From: an archaeon
GTDB taxonomy: Archaea; Nanobdellota; Nanobdellia; Pacearchaeales; GW2011-AR1
Reading direction: 5' to 3'
DNA length: 64,000 nucleotides
Assembly (NCBI GenBank): GCA_018651605.1
Contig: JABIDS010000003.1
Span: forward strand, 46,209-110,208
A program made the position numbers and the translations under genes. Below are positions 1 to 10,478 of the stretch, in pieces (position 1 is the first letter of the stretch; every line of letters begins with the position of its first letter). The notes under the pieces are model-generated. The model worked only from the letters and a program-made list of their open reading frames with translations. It did not search any database and had not been told where the DNA came from.

Positions 1-3000
1 CAAAAATTTCTTGAAGAAGGAGATAATGAAAACATTAAAAAATTAATTCAAGCAGGAGGGGATAATTATCGGAAAAAGAATCCTAGTTTTTTTGGAGATT
101 CAACAGAATCAAGAATAAAGTATGTAGATATTCAAGGAAAAAATATTAAATTTGTTGGTAATAAACTTGCAAGAGTTGATGAAGAAGGAAATCCTATTTC
201 ATGGATTGATTTTGATAATATGCCTAGATGGACAGATTCAGTTTCATATTATGAAGGAGAAAGAGAAGTTACTATCGGAGGAAAAAAAGAAATAGTTAAT
301 GACGCTTTTTTCATTCGTATAGATACCGGAAGTGCCCTCAAAACATTAATCGCTGAAAAGGGAAGCTTTGGAAATATTGCAGAAGCAATTGCTCCTGATG
401 GAAGAACAATTGGATTAGATTTAGGAAGAGATATCCAAAGCATTACACTTGAAGCAGGAGTGAGCCCTGCCGACGCAAAAGTTTCAATAAAATGGAAAGA
501 TTTAGATGGCAAACTCCATGAAGAAAAATTAGGAAAAGCCCAAATAGGAGAAGAATCATTCGCCTTTTTAGAAGGATTAAGTGGAAATGCAAAAGACGTT
601 ATCCAAGAAATGATGTCAGATTTAGATGGCATCGGACCAAAGATGGGAGAGGATTTAAACGAAGCTCTTGGAACAAATACAGGCAACAGAATTAGTTTCT
701 CTTATGGAGGGGATTATGATAGCGAAGAAACAATAATAATGGACTTTGATGAACAGGGAGATATGATAATTAAAGGAAGCGAAGGAGCTACAATCATTTC
801 AACAGACTCTGCAGGAAATGTTAATGCTGAATTTAACCCTCTAAAAGAAGGACAAACAGGACACTCAGAAGGACCAGGACAATTTATCTTTGATAAATAT
901 GGAGATGTTAAAAAATACTCAAATGCAGAGATTAGCATCTATGAAGCAAATCAACACACTGCATCTCTTAGGACAAAAGGAAATGAATTAGAAGATGTAA
1001 CAATAATCAGAAACACTTTTGTTGATGCAGTAATGCGGGGAGATTATAACAGGTTAGTTAGGGAAGTAGGTTATGATGTTGAAGATTTAATTGATGAGTC
1101 TATGTCAAATTATCTCCCAAGTGAAATTAAAGCAAGGATTGCAGAAAAAATAAAAAAATATCTCGACGACCCAAACCTAGGTCCTGAAATGAAAAAAGCC
1201 CTAATTAAAAGCTATGATTCTGTTCTATCAACATTACAAGAACAAAGCTCATCCATCGCAAATGATTTTTTAACAAGATATTCCAACACCAATCAAGAAG
1301 TTATAGAAGACCTTAAAAGACATTTTGTAAATCAAATGACAGATAAGGCTCAAAGTATAGGAAGAGAAGTTATCGGAGAAATTTTACAAGACCCTCAACA
1401 AGTTAGAGATATCTTAGAAGGAGATTCTTCAATTTTAACAAGAATTCAAAAAGACATTAATGCAGGAGATTACGTTGAAGGAGTTGTAGGTTCAGATATT
1501 TATCAAGAAATTAAAAACACCTTAGAAGAATTCCAAAGAGCTGGGATAATTGATAGCACAGGTTCTATTAGCACCACCACTACTGCAAGAAATACTGCAA
1601 TAAGCCAAATAACAGATAGTTTAGTCCAAGATATCTCAGGAAATTATCAAACCATTACTACTTCAAGTAGTGCAAGTATAAGTCAAGGAGATATAGATAT
1701 AGATTCTCTTTTTAGTGAATATTTAGTAGGTGCTAACGCACCATTAGAAGTTGCATTTGCAGGATACTTAGAACAGGTTCAAAAAGGAGATGTTAGCTTT
1801 CAAGTTTTAGATAAGAACGGAAATCCATTAACATCAAAAGAAACAGCTAAGAGGGCAATGGGAATTTTCGAAGATGCCCAGAAATATATCACAGAACAGA
1901 AGAACGAATTTAAAGAAAAATTAATTGCAGATTTCGCTAAAAACAAAAGAACAGGACAAGTTTTAGATGTTCAAGCAAAAGAGTTTTATGTAAATGGTGG
2001 AAACGGAGGAATTTTTAATGCAAATACTGGTTTCAGAAAAATAAGTGTGAATAATCAAGACAAAGATAGTTTCCAGATTTTTAGTAATGGAGAAGAAGTT
2101 GCAAGAGTCCAAGGAAAAAATACTTATTTTTCTAGAATTGTAGACAGTCATCAATATGTCCCAATAGAAGAAATAGTCAATGAAAATTCAGGACACCAAT
2201 TAAAGTTAGCTTCATCTTCAGATCCTTTAACTAGGGGAGATTATAGTATTTATGATGTGAATAGATTAGCCACAAAAACTGCGCGTATTCAAGCTTATGT
2301 TAGGGAAGATGACGGATTTTTAGGAAGAAGGTGGGGAAGAGGGCTCGGACCTAGGGGAGCTTGGCAACATCCAATTGTTGGAACAACCATAACTGCTCCA
2401 GAAGGCTCAGATATTGGTGCAGATCCAAATTCAAAAATAGAAATTTATGATTTAACAGATCAAATGTCAGGTATTTTGGGAGGAAGAATAAAAGGAATGG
2501 TTAGGGATATGATTGTTCCAGTAGGATGGCCAATGGGACTTGCTGCAGGTTTCGCCCTTCCAGGAGCTGAATCAAGAACAGGAGGCAATGATCAACTTAA
2601 AAGTAATATTAATGATTTCCTTCAAACCATGAGAGATAACAACCTAGATATTCCCCCACAAATGCAAGACATAGCTTCAGTTATACAAAACCCAGAAGCC
2701 ATGACTACTATTTTAAGATTTGTTTCAGATGAATCAACATTAAAGGGAGGAAATAGCGTTACAATAACTCCAGGATATTTAGCAGTCAATGGAAAACAAG
2801 TAAACACATTTACAACTTCAAATGGTCAGCAAGAAGATTTAGGTCCGGCACTTAGAACATTTATGAGATCTTATAAAAAAATGACAGACAGTCCAGCATT
2901 AGATCCATTTAGATCTTATGGAGGTCTAAAGAGTCTTAGAAATATAGCTCAACAAGCACAATATGTATCTCAAAAAGCTCAACAACAAGGCATAGCAAGT

Positions 3001-3087
3001 TTAACAGACTCTGAAGTAGCAACCTTAAGAAATATGTATATGGGATTCCAGAGAGTAAGCACAAGATCCACATATCGTTATAATTAA
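1..3087 (+). CDS. very large surface/secreted-type protein, 5' end outside window (partial)
   Basis: Frame 1 is open from base 1 through the listed ORF (220-3087) with no stop, so the gene begins upstream of the window. Confidence 0.75.
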   Translation, partial: QKFLEEGDNENIKKLIQAGGDNYRKKNPSFFGDSTESRIKYVDIQGKNIKFVGNKLARVDEEGNPISWIDFDNMPRWTDSVSYYEGEREVTIGGKKEIVNDAFFIRIDTGSALKTLIAEKGSFGNIAEAIAPDGRTIGLDLGRDIQSITLEAGVSPADAKVSIKWKDLDGKLHEEKLGKAQIGEESFAFLEGLSGNAKDVIQEMMSDLDGIGPKMGEDLNEALGTNTGNRISFSYGGDYDSEETIIMDFDEQGDMIIKGSEGATIISTDSAGNVNAEFNPLKEGQTGHSEGPGQFIFDKYGDVKKYSNAEISIYEANQHTASLRTKGNELEDVTIIRNTFVDAVMRGDYNRLVREVGYDVEDLIDESMSNYLPSEIKARIAEKIKKYLDDPNLGPEMKKALIKSYDSVLSTLQEQSSSIANDFLTRYSNTNQEVIEDLKRHFVNQMTDKAQSIGREVIGEILQDPQQVRDILEGDSSILTRIQKDINAGDYVEGVVGSDIYQEIKNTLEEFQRAGIIDSTGSISTTTTARNTAISQITDSLVQDISGNYQTITTSSSASISQGDIDIDSLFSEYLVGANAPLEVAFAGYLEQVQKGDVSFQVLDKNGNPLTSKETAKRAMGIFEDAQKYITEQKNEFKEKLIADFAKNKRTGQVLDVQAKEFYVNGGNGGIFNANTGFRKISVNNQDKDSFQIFSNGEEVARVQGKNTYFSRIVDSHQYVPIEEIVNENSGHQLKLASSSDPLTRGDYSIYDVNRLATKTARIQAYVREDDGFLGRRWGRGLGPRGAWQHPIVGTTITAPEGSDIGADPNSKIEIYDLTDQMSGILGGRIKGMVRDMIVPVGWPMGLAAGFALPGAESRTGGNDQLKSNINDFLQTMRDNNLDIPPQMQDIASVIQNPEAMTTILRFVSDESTLKGGNSVTITPGYLAVNGKQVNTFTTSNGQQEDLGPALRTFMRSYKKMTDSPALDPFRSYGGLKSLRNIAQQAQYVSQKAQQQGIASLTDSEVATLRNMYMGFQRVSTRSTYRYN

Positions 3088-3088
3088 A

Positions 3089-5788
3089 ATGAAAACAACA
3101 AAAACAACAAAAACAACCGTCCTTTTAATCTTAGTCTTAACTTTAACTCTCGCACTCATCTCAGCCCCAACACCTCAAGAACTAGAAGATTATCTCAGCG
3201 GAAGCCAGCAAGAAATTAAAGAAAAAGTAGAAGAGTTCACAGAATTATCTGGAGGAGATAGAAATGCTATTTGGGAAAAAAGTGGTGAAGAATATAGCAT
3301 AGAGAAAGATGTAATGATGAAAGAATATTTAAAATTAATAAACGAAAAAAAGAACCAAGCACTTAGGAGCGGAAATTTAGCAAGTTTTTTTGGAGGAACA
3401 CTTGCAAATGTATTAATCAGAGAAGGAAAAAAGAATGACATAGGAGGCTTAAGAATAACCTTAGCCAGCGAAGAATTAAAAGGCTCACAAATTGATATAG
3501 ATATTGATTTTGAAAAGTTTAAAAAGGATTTAGACGGAAATTTAAAAAAATTAGGAATAGACCCTCAAGGTTCTTTATTAGAGGGGGATATAAAAATCAG
3601 AGGATTTGGAAATCCTAAATTAAAATGGTCAGAAGAACAAGGAAAAGAAAATGTAATTGGAGATGGAAAAGTATGGGTAGATATGTCTAACTTACCAGTT
3701 GGAACTTCAAAAATAGAATATGACGGAAGCAAATTCACATTAACATTAAGAGGAGGAGGAAAAGTAGTATTAGAACCAGGAGCAACAAACAAAGACGGAG
3801 GATTAGCATTAGAAGGTTTTGATGTTGATAATCTAAGAGACATTGTTTTTACAGCAGGAACAAATGGAGAAATTAGCATTAATGCAGAAGGTATAAAATT
3901 AAAAGGAGATGCAGAAGTTCATTACAATGGTTTAGTATTAACTAAAAACCCAAAAGAAGCAGAAGGTTTTGTTAGAGCTACAAAAGACGGATTTTATCTC
4001 AAAGGAGTTAAAGCAAAAGTAATAAATCCTGCAGGGGAAGGATTTATAGGAATGATCGCAGGAAAAAACGAAAAATTATTAAGAATTGCAAATGGACAAG
4101 CATTAACCTTAAGGGATTTAGTAAGTATGAAAGATGGGATTTTAGCTAATGCCAACAGTCCAGTTGTAGAAGTAATTCATTTTGATGATGCTGAGAAAAA
4201 AGTGAGCAGAGATAGAGTATTTGCAGGAAGTGTAAGTACAGCTCCGAGTTTTAGGCAACTTATTACAACAAGAGAATCTTTAGGAGACATTTATTTCAGC
4301 TTCAACGAACAAACAGGAGAAGTCGTAGCAGTTAAAAAAGAAGGAGCATGGGTTAGAATAGGAGATTCTATGACAGAAGATTTACAAAAAATTTACACAG
4401 CTTCCAGTGATACTGTTCAACAAATAATTACAGATTCATTAAATCCTGAAACAACAGTAGATTATACTTACATAAGGAGTGCACGTAATAAAGACTTCTG
4501 GTTAAGAAGGGGTAAAACAGTTCATGTAGATGCGAAAGTTTTAGATGGAGTTTCTATGAGCATTGATGATGGAAAAATTACTCATGTTAGAAAAATAGGA
4601 GTCAACAACGGAGCATGGCTCAAATTTTCTGAAACTAGTGACATGAGCGAAATCTATGGAACTTCAACCCAAAGGGTCGGAGATTATCTAAGAACTAGCA
4701 AAGATGAAACTATTAATCCTGACCTTGAAAAATATATCGCAAACACAGTCCCTCCAAACACTCCCGACTTCATGATAATTGCAGGAGATAACGTCTTAAT
4801 GGGCGGAGATGTTGAAGTAAATATCCAACAAGATTTAGGAAGTTTAAATTTCTACAATTTAGATGATGATGCAAAAGTAAATGTCAACGGCCTTAAATTA
4901 AGCGCCAATGAACAAGGAAAGTTAGAATACCAAAGAGCTCCAGTCAAAACAAACGAATTCAATGTAGATTATGTTAGTATAACAAACCAAAGAAGCGACG
5001 GAAGTTGGATAACAAGCTCAGATACTTATGAAATCCTAGATCAAAGAGGAGATGCAGGAAATACTCCAATTATAGATTCAGACAGATTTGTCGCGGGCAG
5101 AGAAGTCTTCACAGGCCCATTAGGAGTTACAATTGATGCTTATGTTTCCATGAGTCAGGAAAGCGTAGAAAGAACTGGTGCAAACAAAATACAAGAGGGT
5201 GGAGATATTAGAGATATTCTAGAAAATGAAGGCTATGAAGTTAGATTAGATACAAAACTTCCAGTTAGTGGCGTAAGTGTTACAGTTAGAGACAGTGATA
5301 AACTTTTAGATGAAGTTATATTGCCTAGATTAGATGATTGGATTTTAGGACTTGGGGGCAATCTTTTTGAAGGTGAAGGAGAATTGGCAGAATGGCTTAT
5401 TGGAGATAGGCAAATTAAATTACAAACATCACAAAATATTAACAATTTAGTTAGAAGTTCTGTAGTGGGCAAATATAATGGGGGAGAGTTAGGTATAGGG
5501 TTTAGGCATGTCCCAAATAAAAATCCTCAAATTATAGTTTATGAAAATGGAAAAATAATTAACACCGTAAATTTACAAGGGCAAAATGCAAAATTGGTAA
5601 AAGATATACTTTGGGGAGTTAGAATTGTTCCTTATGTAAATAACGACGTACGTAAGATATGGGGACAAAATATTGGAAATAAAGTTAATATAAATAATGG
5701 ACTAGGACGTTGGGAAACATGGAAATGGGGAGGAGTAGCAAATTTAGGAAACACTAAATTAAACAAATATTCAGAATTAGTTAAATAA
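3089..5788 (+). CDS. large secreted protein with N-terminal signal peptide, repetitive beta-rich composition
   Basis: 899 aa ORF; MKTTKTTKTTVLLILVLTLTLALISA signal-like N-terminus; starts 1 nt after the preceding stop. Confidence 0.8.
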   Translation: MKTTKTTKTTVLLILVLTLTLALISAPTPQELEDYLSGSQQEIKEKVEEFTELSGGDRNAIWEKSGEEYSIEKDVMMKEYLKLINEKKNQALRSGNLASFFGGTLANVLIREGKKNDIGGLRITLASEELKGSQIDIDIDFEKFKKDLDGNLKKLGIDPQGSLLEGDIKIRGFGNPKLKWSEEQGKENVIGDGKVWVDMSNLPVGTSKIEYDGSKFTLTLRGGGKVVLEPGATNKDGGLALEGFDVDNLRDIVFTAGTNGEISINAEGIKLKGDAEVHYNGLVLTKNPKEAEGFVRATKDGFYLKGVKAKVINPAGEGFIGMIAGKNEKLLRIANGQALTLRDLVSMKDGILANANSPVVEVIHFDDAEKKVSRDRVFAGSVSTAPSFRQLITTRESLGDIYFSFNEQTGEVVAVKKEGAWVRIGDSMTEDLQKIYTASSDTVQQIITDSLNPETTVDYTYIRSARNKDFWLRRGKTVHVDAKVLDGVSMSIDDGKITHVRKIGVNNGAWLKFSETSDMSEIYGTSTQRVGDYLRTSKDETINPDLEKYIANTVPPNTPDFMIIAGDNVLMGGDVEVNIQQDLGSLNFYNLDDDAKVNVNGLKLSANEQGKLEYQRAPVKTNEFNVDYVSITNQRSDGSWITSSDTYEILDQRGDAGNTPIIDSDRFVAGREVFTGPLGVTIDAYVSMSQESVERTGANKIQEGGDIRDILENEGYEVRLDTKLPVSGVSVTVRDSDKLLDEVILPRLDDWILGLGGNLFEGEGELAEWLIGDRQIKLQTSQNINNLVRSSVVGKYNGGELGIGFRHVPNKNPQIIVYENGKIINTVNLQGQNAKLVKDILWGVRIVPYVNNDVRKIWGQNIGNKVNINNGLGRWETWKWGGVANLGNTKLNKYSELVK

Positions 5789-5790
5789 AA

Positions 5791-6078
5791 TTAAAAATCT
5801 CTAGGTGAAGTTAATACTTGTTCTACCATTCTAAATGGGGCCTCTGTGAAAACATCACCGATTTCATCAACAACTTCCAACCCTTTATACCCACCAAAAG
5901 CCAAAGCACCAACAACGCCCGCAATAGCCAAATTTCTTAAAATTTTAGATTTCTTTCTAGGGCTTTCAACTTCAGAAGTAGTGGTAGATTCCAAATTAGG
6001 ACCACCAGAGTAAGCACTATTTCCCTGATTTATTTCTCTTTGTTCGTAATTTTTGTTTACCATTTTCTTAATATTCAC
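5791..6078 (-). CDS. small single-TM protein
   Basis: 95 aa ORF with one hydrophobic segment (LAIAGVVGALAFGGYKGL); TATA-like TTTAAATAG upstream. Confidence 0.6.
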   Translation of the reverse strand: MNIKKMVNKNYEQREINQGNSAYSGGPNLESTTTSEVESPRKKSKILRNLAIAGVVGALAFGGYKGLEVVDEIGDVFTEAPFRMVEQVLTSPRDF

Positions 6079-6146
6079 AAGAATAACGACTATTTAAACC
6101 TTTCTATTTGTTGTTACTATCCAATGGTTATTAAATTAGAGGATTT

Positions 6147-7304
6147 TTACCTTCTCATTTTAATCCTAGTTCTAACGGGATTCCTTGCTGCTTCCCCCGC
6201 TGCTTTAGCCCCTGCTATTCCAGGCCCAATAATCACTTTTTCAATAGCACCAAAATACACATCTTCTAACATTCCCACGAATGTAGGCTCTTCTTCAAAT
6301 CTTCTTTTAGCAATCTTCTGAAGATAAGGCTGATAATCAGAAGTTTCAATCAATTCTTCTACAGTTTCTTGAACTGCATTATAAAGAGGGTCATCTTTTG
6401 AATAAAATAATTCTTTTTCTTCTTCATTTTTCAAAAATCTAGTATCAACCCTCCAACTTATCCAATCATTAAGGGCGTATTTTTTCAATTCTTCAACTGC
6501 TTGTTCATCTGTTAAATCTTCTTCAATCCTATAACCCTGTTTTTCAAGACGACTTTGATAAATAGAAAATTCAAAATTTCCAACCCAGAAAGGAAAATTT
6601 ACATTCTTTCCCCTTGTATCTTTTCCATTTATTTTGACATACATATCTCCAAAATAAAGATCACTATTAGATTCACTTTTTTCAGGCTCAAAAGAAGTAT
6701 ATGGATACCCTCTTAATTTTTCATCTAAAAATATTTTTATCTTATCTGATTCAGTTATATCACCTAAATCAATATCAGAATAAACACCCATCTTTGATTT
6801 AAACACCCTCATCCAATAAAAATCTGGAAAAGTCTCATTTAAAAACAGTACATTACCTGAACCTAATAACTCTCCTGAAAAATATGTTTCAAATTCTTCC
6901 ATATCTGAATGTGAAAAAGCAGATAATGCCTCTTTAGGATGTTTATCTATCCTGTCAATTTTTTCACGAAAATTCATTCTATTCTTATAAGAATTATCTT
7001 CACTTGATTCAAAAATACCAAATATACCTCCAGAGTATCTATTTTTAAATTCCTCTCCCGTTGGAACTATTTCATCTCTTGTATATTCTGGAAGAGGTTC
7101 TGGAATCACTTCTTCAACAGGTTTTAGATTAGGAATGGTAGGTTTAATAATTGATTCTGGTTGTTCTACTACAACTTCAAGAGAAATATTATAAGAATCT
7201 TCAGTTGGTTGAGTATCAAGTTTTTTTGAATCAATACATCCTGCTAGAACTAAACTTGCTAAGGTTCCAACAAGCCCATTTCTTAATTTATTCATAATAT
7301 CCAC
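6147..7304 (-). CDS. putative lipoprotein
   Basis: 385 aa ORF; N-terminus MDIMNKLRNGLVGTLASLVLAGCIDS has a lipobox (LAGC). Confidence 0.75.
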   Translation of the reverse strand: MDIMNKLRNGLVGTLASLVLAGCIDSKKLDTQPTEDSYNISLEVVVEQPESIIKPTIPNLKPVEEVIPEPLPEYTRDEIVPTGEEFKNRYSGGIFGIFESSEDNSYKNRMNFREKIDRIDKHPKEALSAFSHSDMEEFETYFSGELLGSGNVLFLNETFPDFYWMRVFKSKMGVYSDIDLGDITESDKIKIFLDEKLRGYPYTSFEPEKSESNSDLYFGDMYVKINGKDTRGKNVNFPFWVGNFEFSIYQSRLEKQGYRIEEDLTDEQAVEELKKYALNDWISWRVDTRFLKNEEEKELFYSKDDPLYNAVQETVEELIETSDYQPYLQKIAKRRFEEEPTFVGMLEDVYFGAIEKVIIGPGIAGAKAAGEAARNPVRTRIKMRR

Positions 7305-7382
7305 AAGAATTAACCACTATTTAAACATTCCCAACTCAACCCCCCCAAAAACCTTTATTAACCCCCCTCCCCTTCTACAACC

Positions 7383-8057
7383 ATGAAAAAGAGGAAACCC
7401 ACAAACCCCAATTTGAAATCCCTTTCCAACCCTAAAACTCCTGTTTCAAAATCCCACCTTAAACCCACCAACCACAATTTGAAATCCAACCTGAAATCCA
7501 AAACCCTTAAACCCAAATCCAACCTCCAACCAAAATCCCCCTTAAACACCATTCCAACCAACAAAAAATCCCAACAATCCATAGGACTATCCTTCGGACT
7601 AATTTTCTCAATAATCATAATGATATTCATCCTCTTAACAGCATTCATAGCAATCAAAGCAGCACTAGGCTCAAAAGACTGCGCCCAACTAGGACTATTC
7701 ATACAAGACTTTGAAAACGAAATAACAAACACATGGAACTCTCAGGAAAATAGCGCAACATTCAAAAGAACACTCCCAACAAAATTAGAATACGTTTGCT
7801 TCGCAGACCTAAACAAAAACCAAAAAGGAGAATTCCCACAAGTCTACGATAATATGATTTATTACAAAGGAAACACTGCAAACACATTTTTCTATCCAAA
7901 ATCTGGAGCCTGCAAAGTCCCATACAAAAACATCAAACATCTAGACATAGATGAAATAATAAAAACTCAAAACCCTTACTGCATCCCAATAGATAGAGGA
8001 ACAATAAGAATAAAAATAGAAAAAGAATTCAATGAAAGACTTGTAAGGGTGAGTTAA
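7383..8057 (+). CDS. pilin-like membrane-anchored protein with Lys/Asn/Pro-rich N-terminal extension
   Basis: 224 aa; hydrophobic segment SIGLSFGLIFSIIIMIFILLTAFIAIKA after about 58 basic low-complexity residues. Confidence 0.65.
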   Translation: MKKRKPTNPNLKSLSNPKTPVSKSHLKPTNHNLKSNLKSKTLKPKSNLQPKSPLNTIPTNKKSQQSIGLSFGLIFSIIIMIFILLTAFIAIKAALGSKDCAQLGLFIQDFENEITNTWNSQENSATFKRTLPTKLEYVCFADLNKNQKGEFPQVYDNMIYYKGNTANTFFYPKSGACKVPYKNIKHLDIDEIIKTQNPYCIPIDRGTIRIKIEKEFNERLVRVS

Positions 8058-8058
8058 G

Positions 8059-8994
8059 ATGAAAAACAAAAAAGCAATTTTCGGAATGAGCTTCAACTGG
8101 ATTTTCGCAATTCTCGCAGGAGGATTTATTTTAGTAATTGCAATTTACGGAGCAAGCAAATTCATCCAAACTTCTGAAACATCACTAAACACAGAAACAG
8201 CAGCAAGATTAACTTCATTATTAGACCCCTTAGAAACAGGATTAGCATCAGGTAAAGCAACAGAAATAAACTTTCAAAAAGAAAGCAAATTTTATTTCAC
8301 TTGCAACGAAAACGCATTTCCCCCATTTGGAAGACAAACAATAGCCTTCTCAGAAAAATCATTCGGAGACAAATTCTCTGAAAAAAGTAAAAGAGTGGAT
8401 ATAAAAGACAAATACATTTTCACAAAAAGCCTTCTCCAAGGAAAAAGCCTATCAATATTCTCAAAACCATTTGAACTAACATTCAAAGTCGCAGACTTAA
8501 CAATTATACTAACAGACAACTACTGTTTCTACGAAGCCCCTGAAGAAATTCAAGAAGATTTAGAAGGACTTAACTTAAAAAACATAATCTTCATGAACAA
8601 TACTCAAGAAGAATGCAACTCAATAAAAGTTTGCTTCGATGAATCACAAAACAATTGTGAAATTGAAGTAAATACAAATGAAAACTATTTAAGAAAAGAA
8701 GGCAAAAGACTATACTTCACCGACGATTTAATCTACGCAGCAATTTTCTCATCACCAGAAATCTACGAATGCAACCTAAAAAGATTAAAAAATAAATTTA
8801 ACGAACTAAGCAAAATATATTTAACAAAAATAACAATCATGGAAAGAAAAGGTTGCACATCAAACATTGGCTCAAAATTAGAACTAATGAACACCCCAAT
8901 AACCTCCTCAAGGGACATCTTAACTCTCTACCAAAAAGCAAAAGAAATTAATCAAATAAACAAAGCAGCAAACTCTGGTTGCAAACTATATTAA
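8059..8994 (+). CDS. pilin-like single-TM protein
   Basis: MKNKKAIFGMSFNWIFAILAGGFILVIAIYGASKF class III signal-like N-terminus. Confidence 0.7.
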   Translation: MKNKKAIFGMSFNWIFAILAGGFILVIAIYGASKFIQTSETSLNTETAARLTSLLDPLETGLASGKATEINFQKESKFYFTCNENAFPPFGRQTIAFSEKSFGDKFSEKSKRVDIKDKYIFTKSLLQGKSLSIFSKPFELTFKVADLTIILTDNYCFYEAPEEIQEDLEGLNLKNIIFMNNTQEECNSIKVCFDESQNNCEIEVNTNENYLRKEGKRLYFTDDLIYAAIFSSPEIYECNLKRLKNKFNELSKIYLTKITIMERKGCTSNIGSKLELMNTPITSSRDILTLYQKAKEINQINKAANSGCKLY

Positions 8995-8995
8995 A

Positions 8996-9526
8996 ATGAA
9001 AAACAAAGGACAACTAAAAATACAAGAAATGGCATTCATGCTCGTCGCAGTAGTTTTCTTTTTCATCCTAGTCGGACTTTTCGCACTTTCAATCACCTAC
9101 ACAAACCTCTACCAAAAAGCAAACAAAGTAGCTGAAGACAGAACACTTTCAGCACTAACAAATTTAGCAGACACTCCAGAATTAGCCTGCACATCCTCAA
9201 AAGCAAACTGCATAGACGCTGATAAATTAATCTCACTAGTAGGAAATGAAAATTACGAAAACTTCTGGCCATTCTCAACACTAAAAGTCATCAGACAATC
9301 AGCATTCAAAAAATCACAAACATCAATGTCAGAATGCACTTTAGAAAACTACCCTGATTGCGAAAGATTCACAGTCTATGATAAAGAAATAGAAAACCAA
9401 AGAATAATTTCAACCTATGTCGCACTCTGCAGAAAAGAATATGAAAACACATACTCTTACGAAAGATGTGAAATAGCAAAACTAATCGCCGGAACGGAAA
9501 TTAAAATACCAGGAGAAAACAATTAA
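8996..9526 (+). CDS. pilin-like single-TM protein
   Basis: MKNKGQLKIQEMAFMLVAVVFFFILVGLFALSI N-terminus; tight operon spacing. Confidence 0.7.
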   Translation: MKNKGQLKIQEMAFMLVAVVFFFILVGLFALSITYTNLYQKANKVAEDRTLSALTNLADTPELACTSSKANCIDADKLISLVGNENYENFWPFSTLKVIRQSAFKKSQTSMSECTLENYPDCERFTVYDKEIENQRIISTYVALCRKEYENTYSYERCEIAKLIAGTEIKIPGENN

Positions 9527-10180
9527 ATGAAACCCCTCAATAAAAAACATACACATGATAAGCTTTCGAAGAAAGTACTTAGAGGGAGGGTGACTTGTCA
9601 ATCTAAAAGGAGGATACATCTAATGAACCTTGGTTCCTGGGATACCCTACGAAAAGCCCAACAAGAAATACTAGGCTTCGTCCTAATAGTAGTAATCGTC
9701 AGCATAATCGGTGTAATCTTCTTAGTTTTAACAATGGGAAGAGCTCCTTCAACAGCTTATAACAGCGTAGAAATATCAAACCTATTAGAATCATCAATGC
9801 ATTACACAACAGATTGTGCAGTCAACTACGTTCCACAATACAAAGACGGACAAGATTTAATAAAATCCTGCTACAACGAACAAATAGGAAATTATCTAAA
9901 CTGTTTAGATGAAAGAAATGTCTGCGATGCATTAAAAACAACAATGCAAAACCTAATCCAACAAACCTTAGACGTCCATGAAGACTCTCCAAATAAAGCC
10001 TTCAAATTTAACATTTATTTCAGCCCAACAAACGAAGAAGAACCAAATCTACCAATACTAGACATAGACCAAGGACTATTTCAAAACTGCACCTCAAGAA
10101 CAGGCGGAAGTCATCTAATTGATGCAACATTCATAAACTCCGGAACAATCCATGTAGAACTCCAAGTTTGCAAATCATAA
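9527..10180 (+). CDS. pilin-like protein carrying an in-frame repeat element in its N-terminal region
   Basis: 217 aa; AQQEILGFVLIVVIVSIIGVIFLVLTMG pilin core preceded by a repeat-derived segment (9551-9654). Confidence 0.65.
   Translation: MKPLNKKHTHDKLSKKVLRGRVTCQSKRRIHLMNLGSWDTLRKAQQEILGFVLIVVIVSIIGVIFLVLTMGRAPSTAYNSVEISNLLESSMHYTTDCAVNYVPQYKDGQDLIKSCYNEQIGNYLNCLDERNVCDALKTTMQNLIQQTLDVHEDSPNKAFKFNIYFSPTNEEEPNLPILDIDQGLFQNCTSRTGGSHLIDATFINSGTIHVELQVCKS
9551..9654 (+). repeat. start-site hairpin element, type E (copy 1)
   Basis: TAAG-CTTTC-GAA-GAAAG-(TA)-CTTA hairpin, GGGTGACTTGTCAATCTAAAAGGAGGATACATCTAA, GAACC-TT-GGTTC, CCTACGA. Confidence 0.8.
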
Positions 10181-10304
10181 AGCATCTACTATCATCTCTT
10201 GTTTTTTAAACCTCAAACATAACAGACTTTTCAAACAAACCAAAGATATCCTAACAACTTAATCAACTTCTCAAACATAACTAATCTACTCCTCTGAATA
10301 AAAT

Positions 10305-10395
10305 AAATCCCTAAGAAGATATCAATATGTAACAGGAAGGAAAGGGAAAACGATTTCATGAGTGGCTTTCCGTGGTGGAGGAAATATAACTCAAT
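10305..10395 (+). ncRNA. candidate structured RNA family X (copy 1)
   Basis: AAATAAATCCCTAAGAAGATATCAA ... GGAAAG-GGAAAA..GG-CTTTCC-GTGGTGGAGGAAAT; matches copies at 19.7 and 31.7 kb. Confidence 0.6.
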
Positions 10396-10478
10396 AAATA
10401 AAACCCCAACCCCCTCAAAACATATTTCTCAGAACAATTTAATTTAAAAACCAAACACACTATGAACTAACATAAAAA

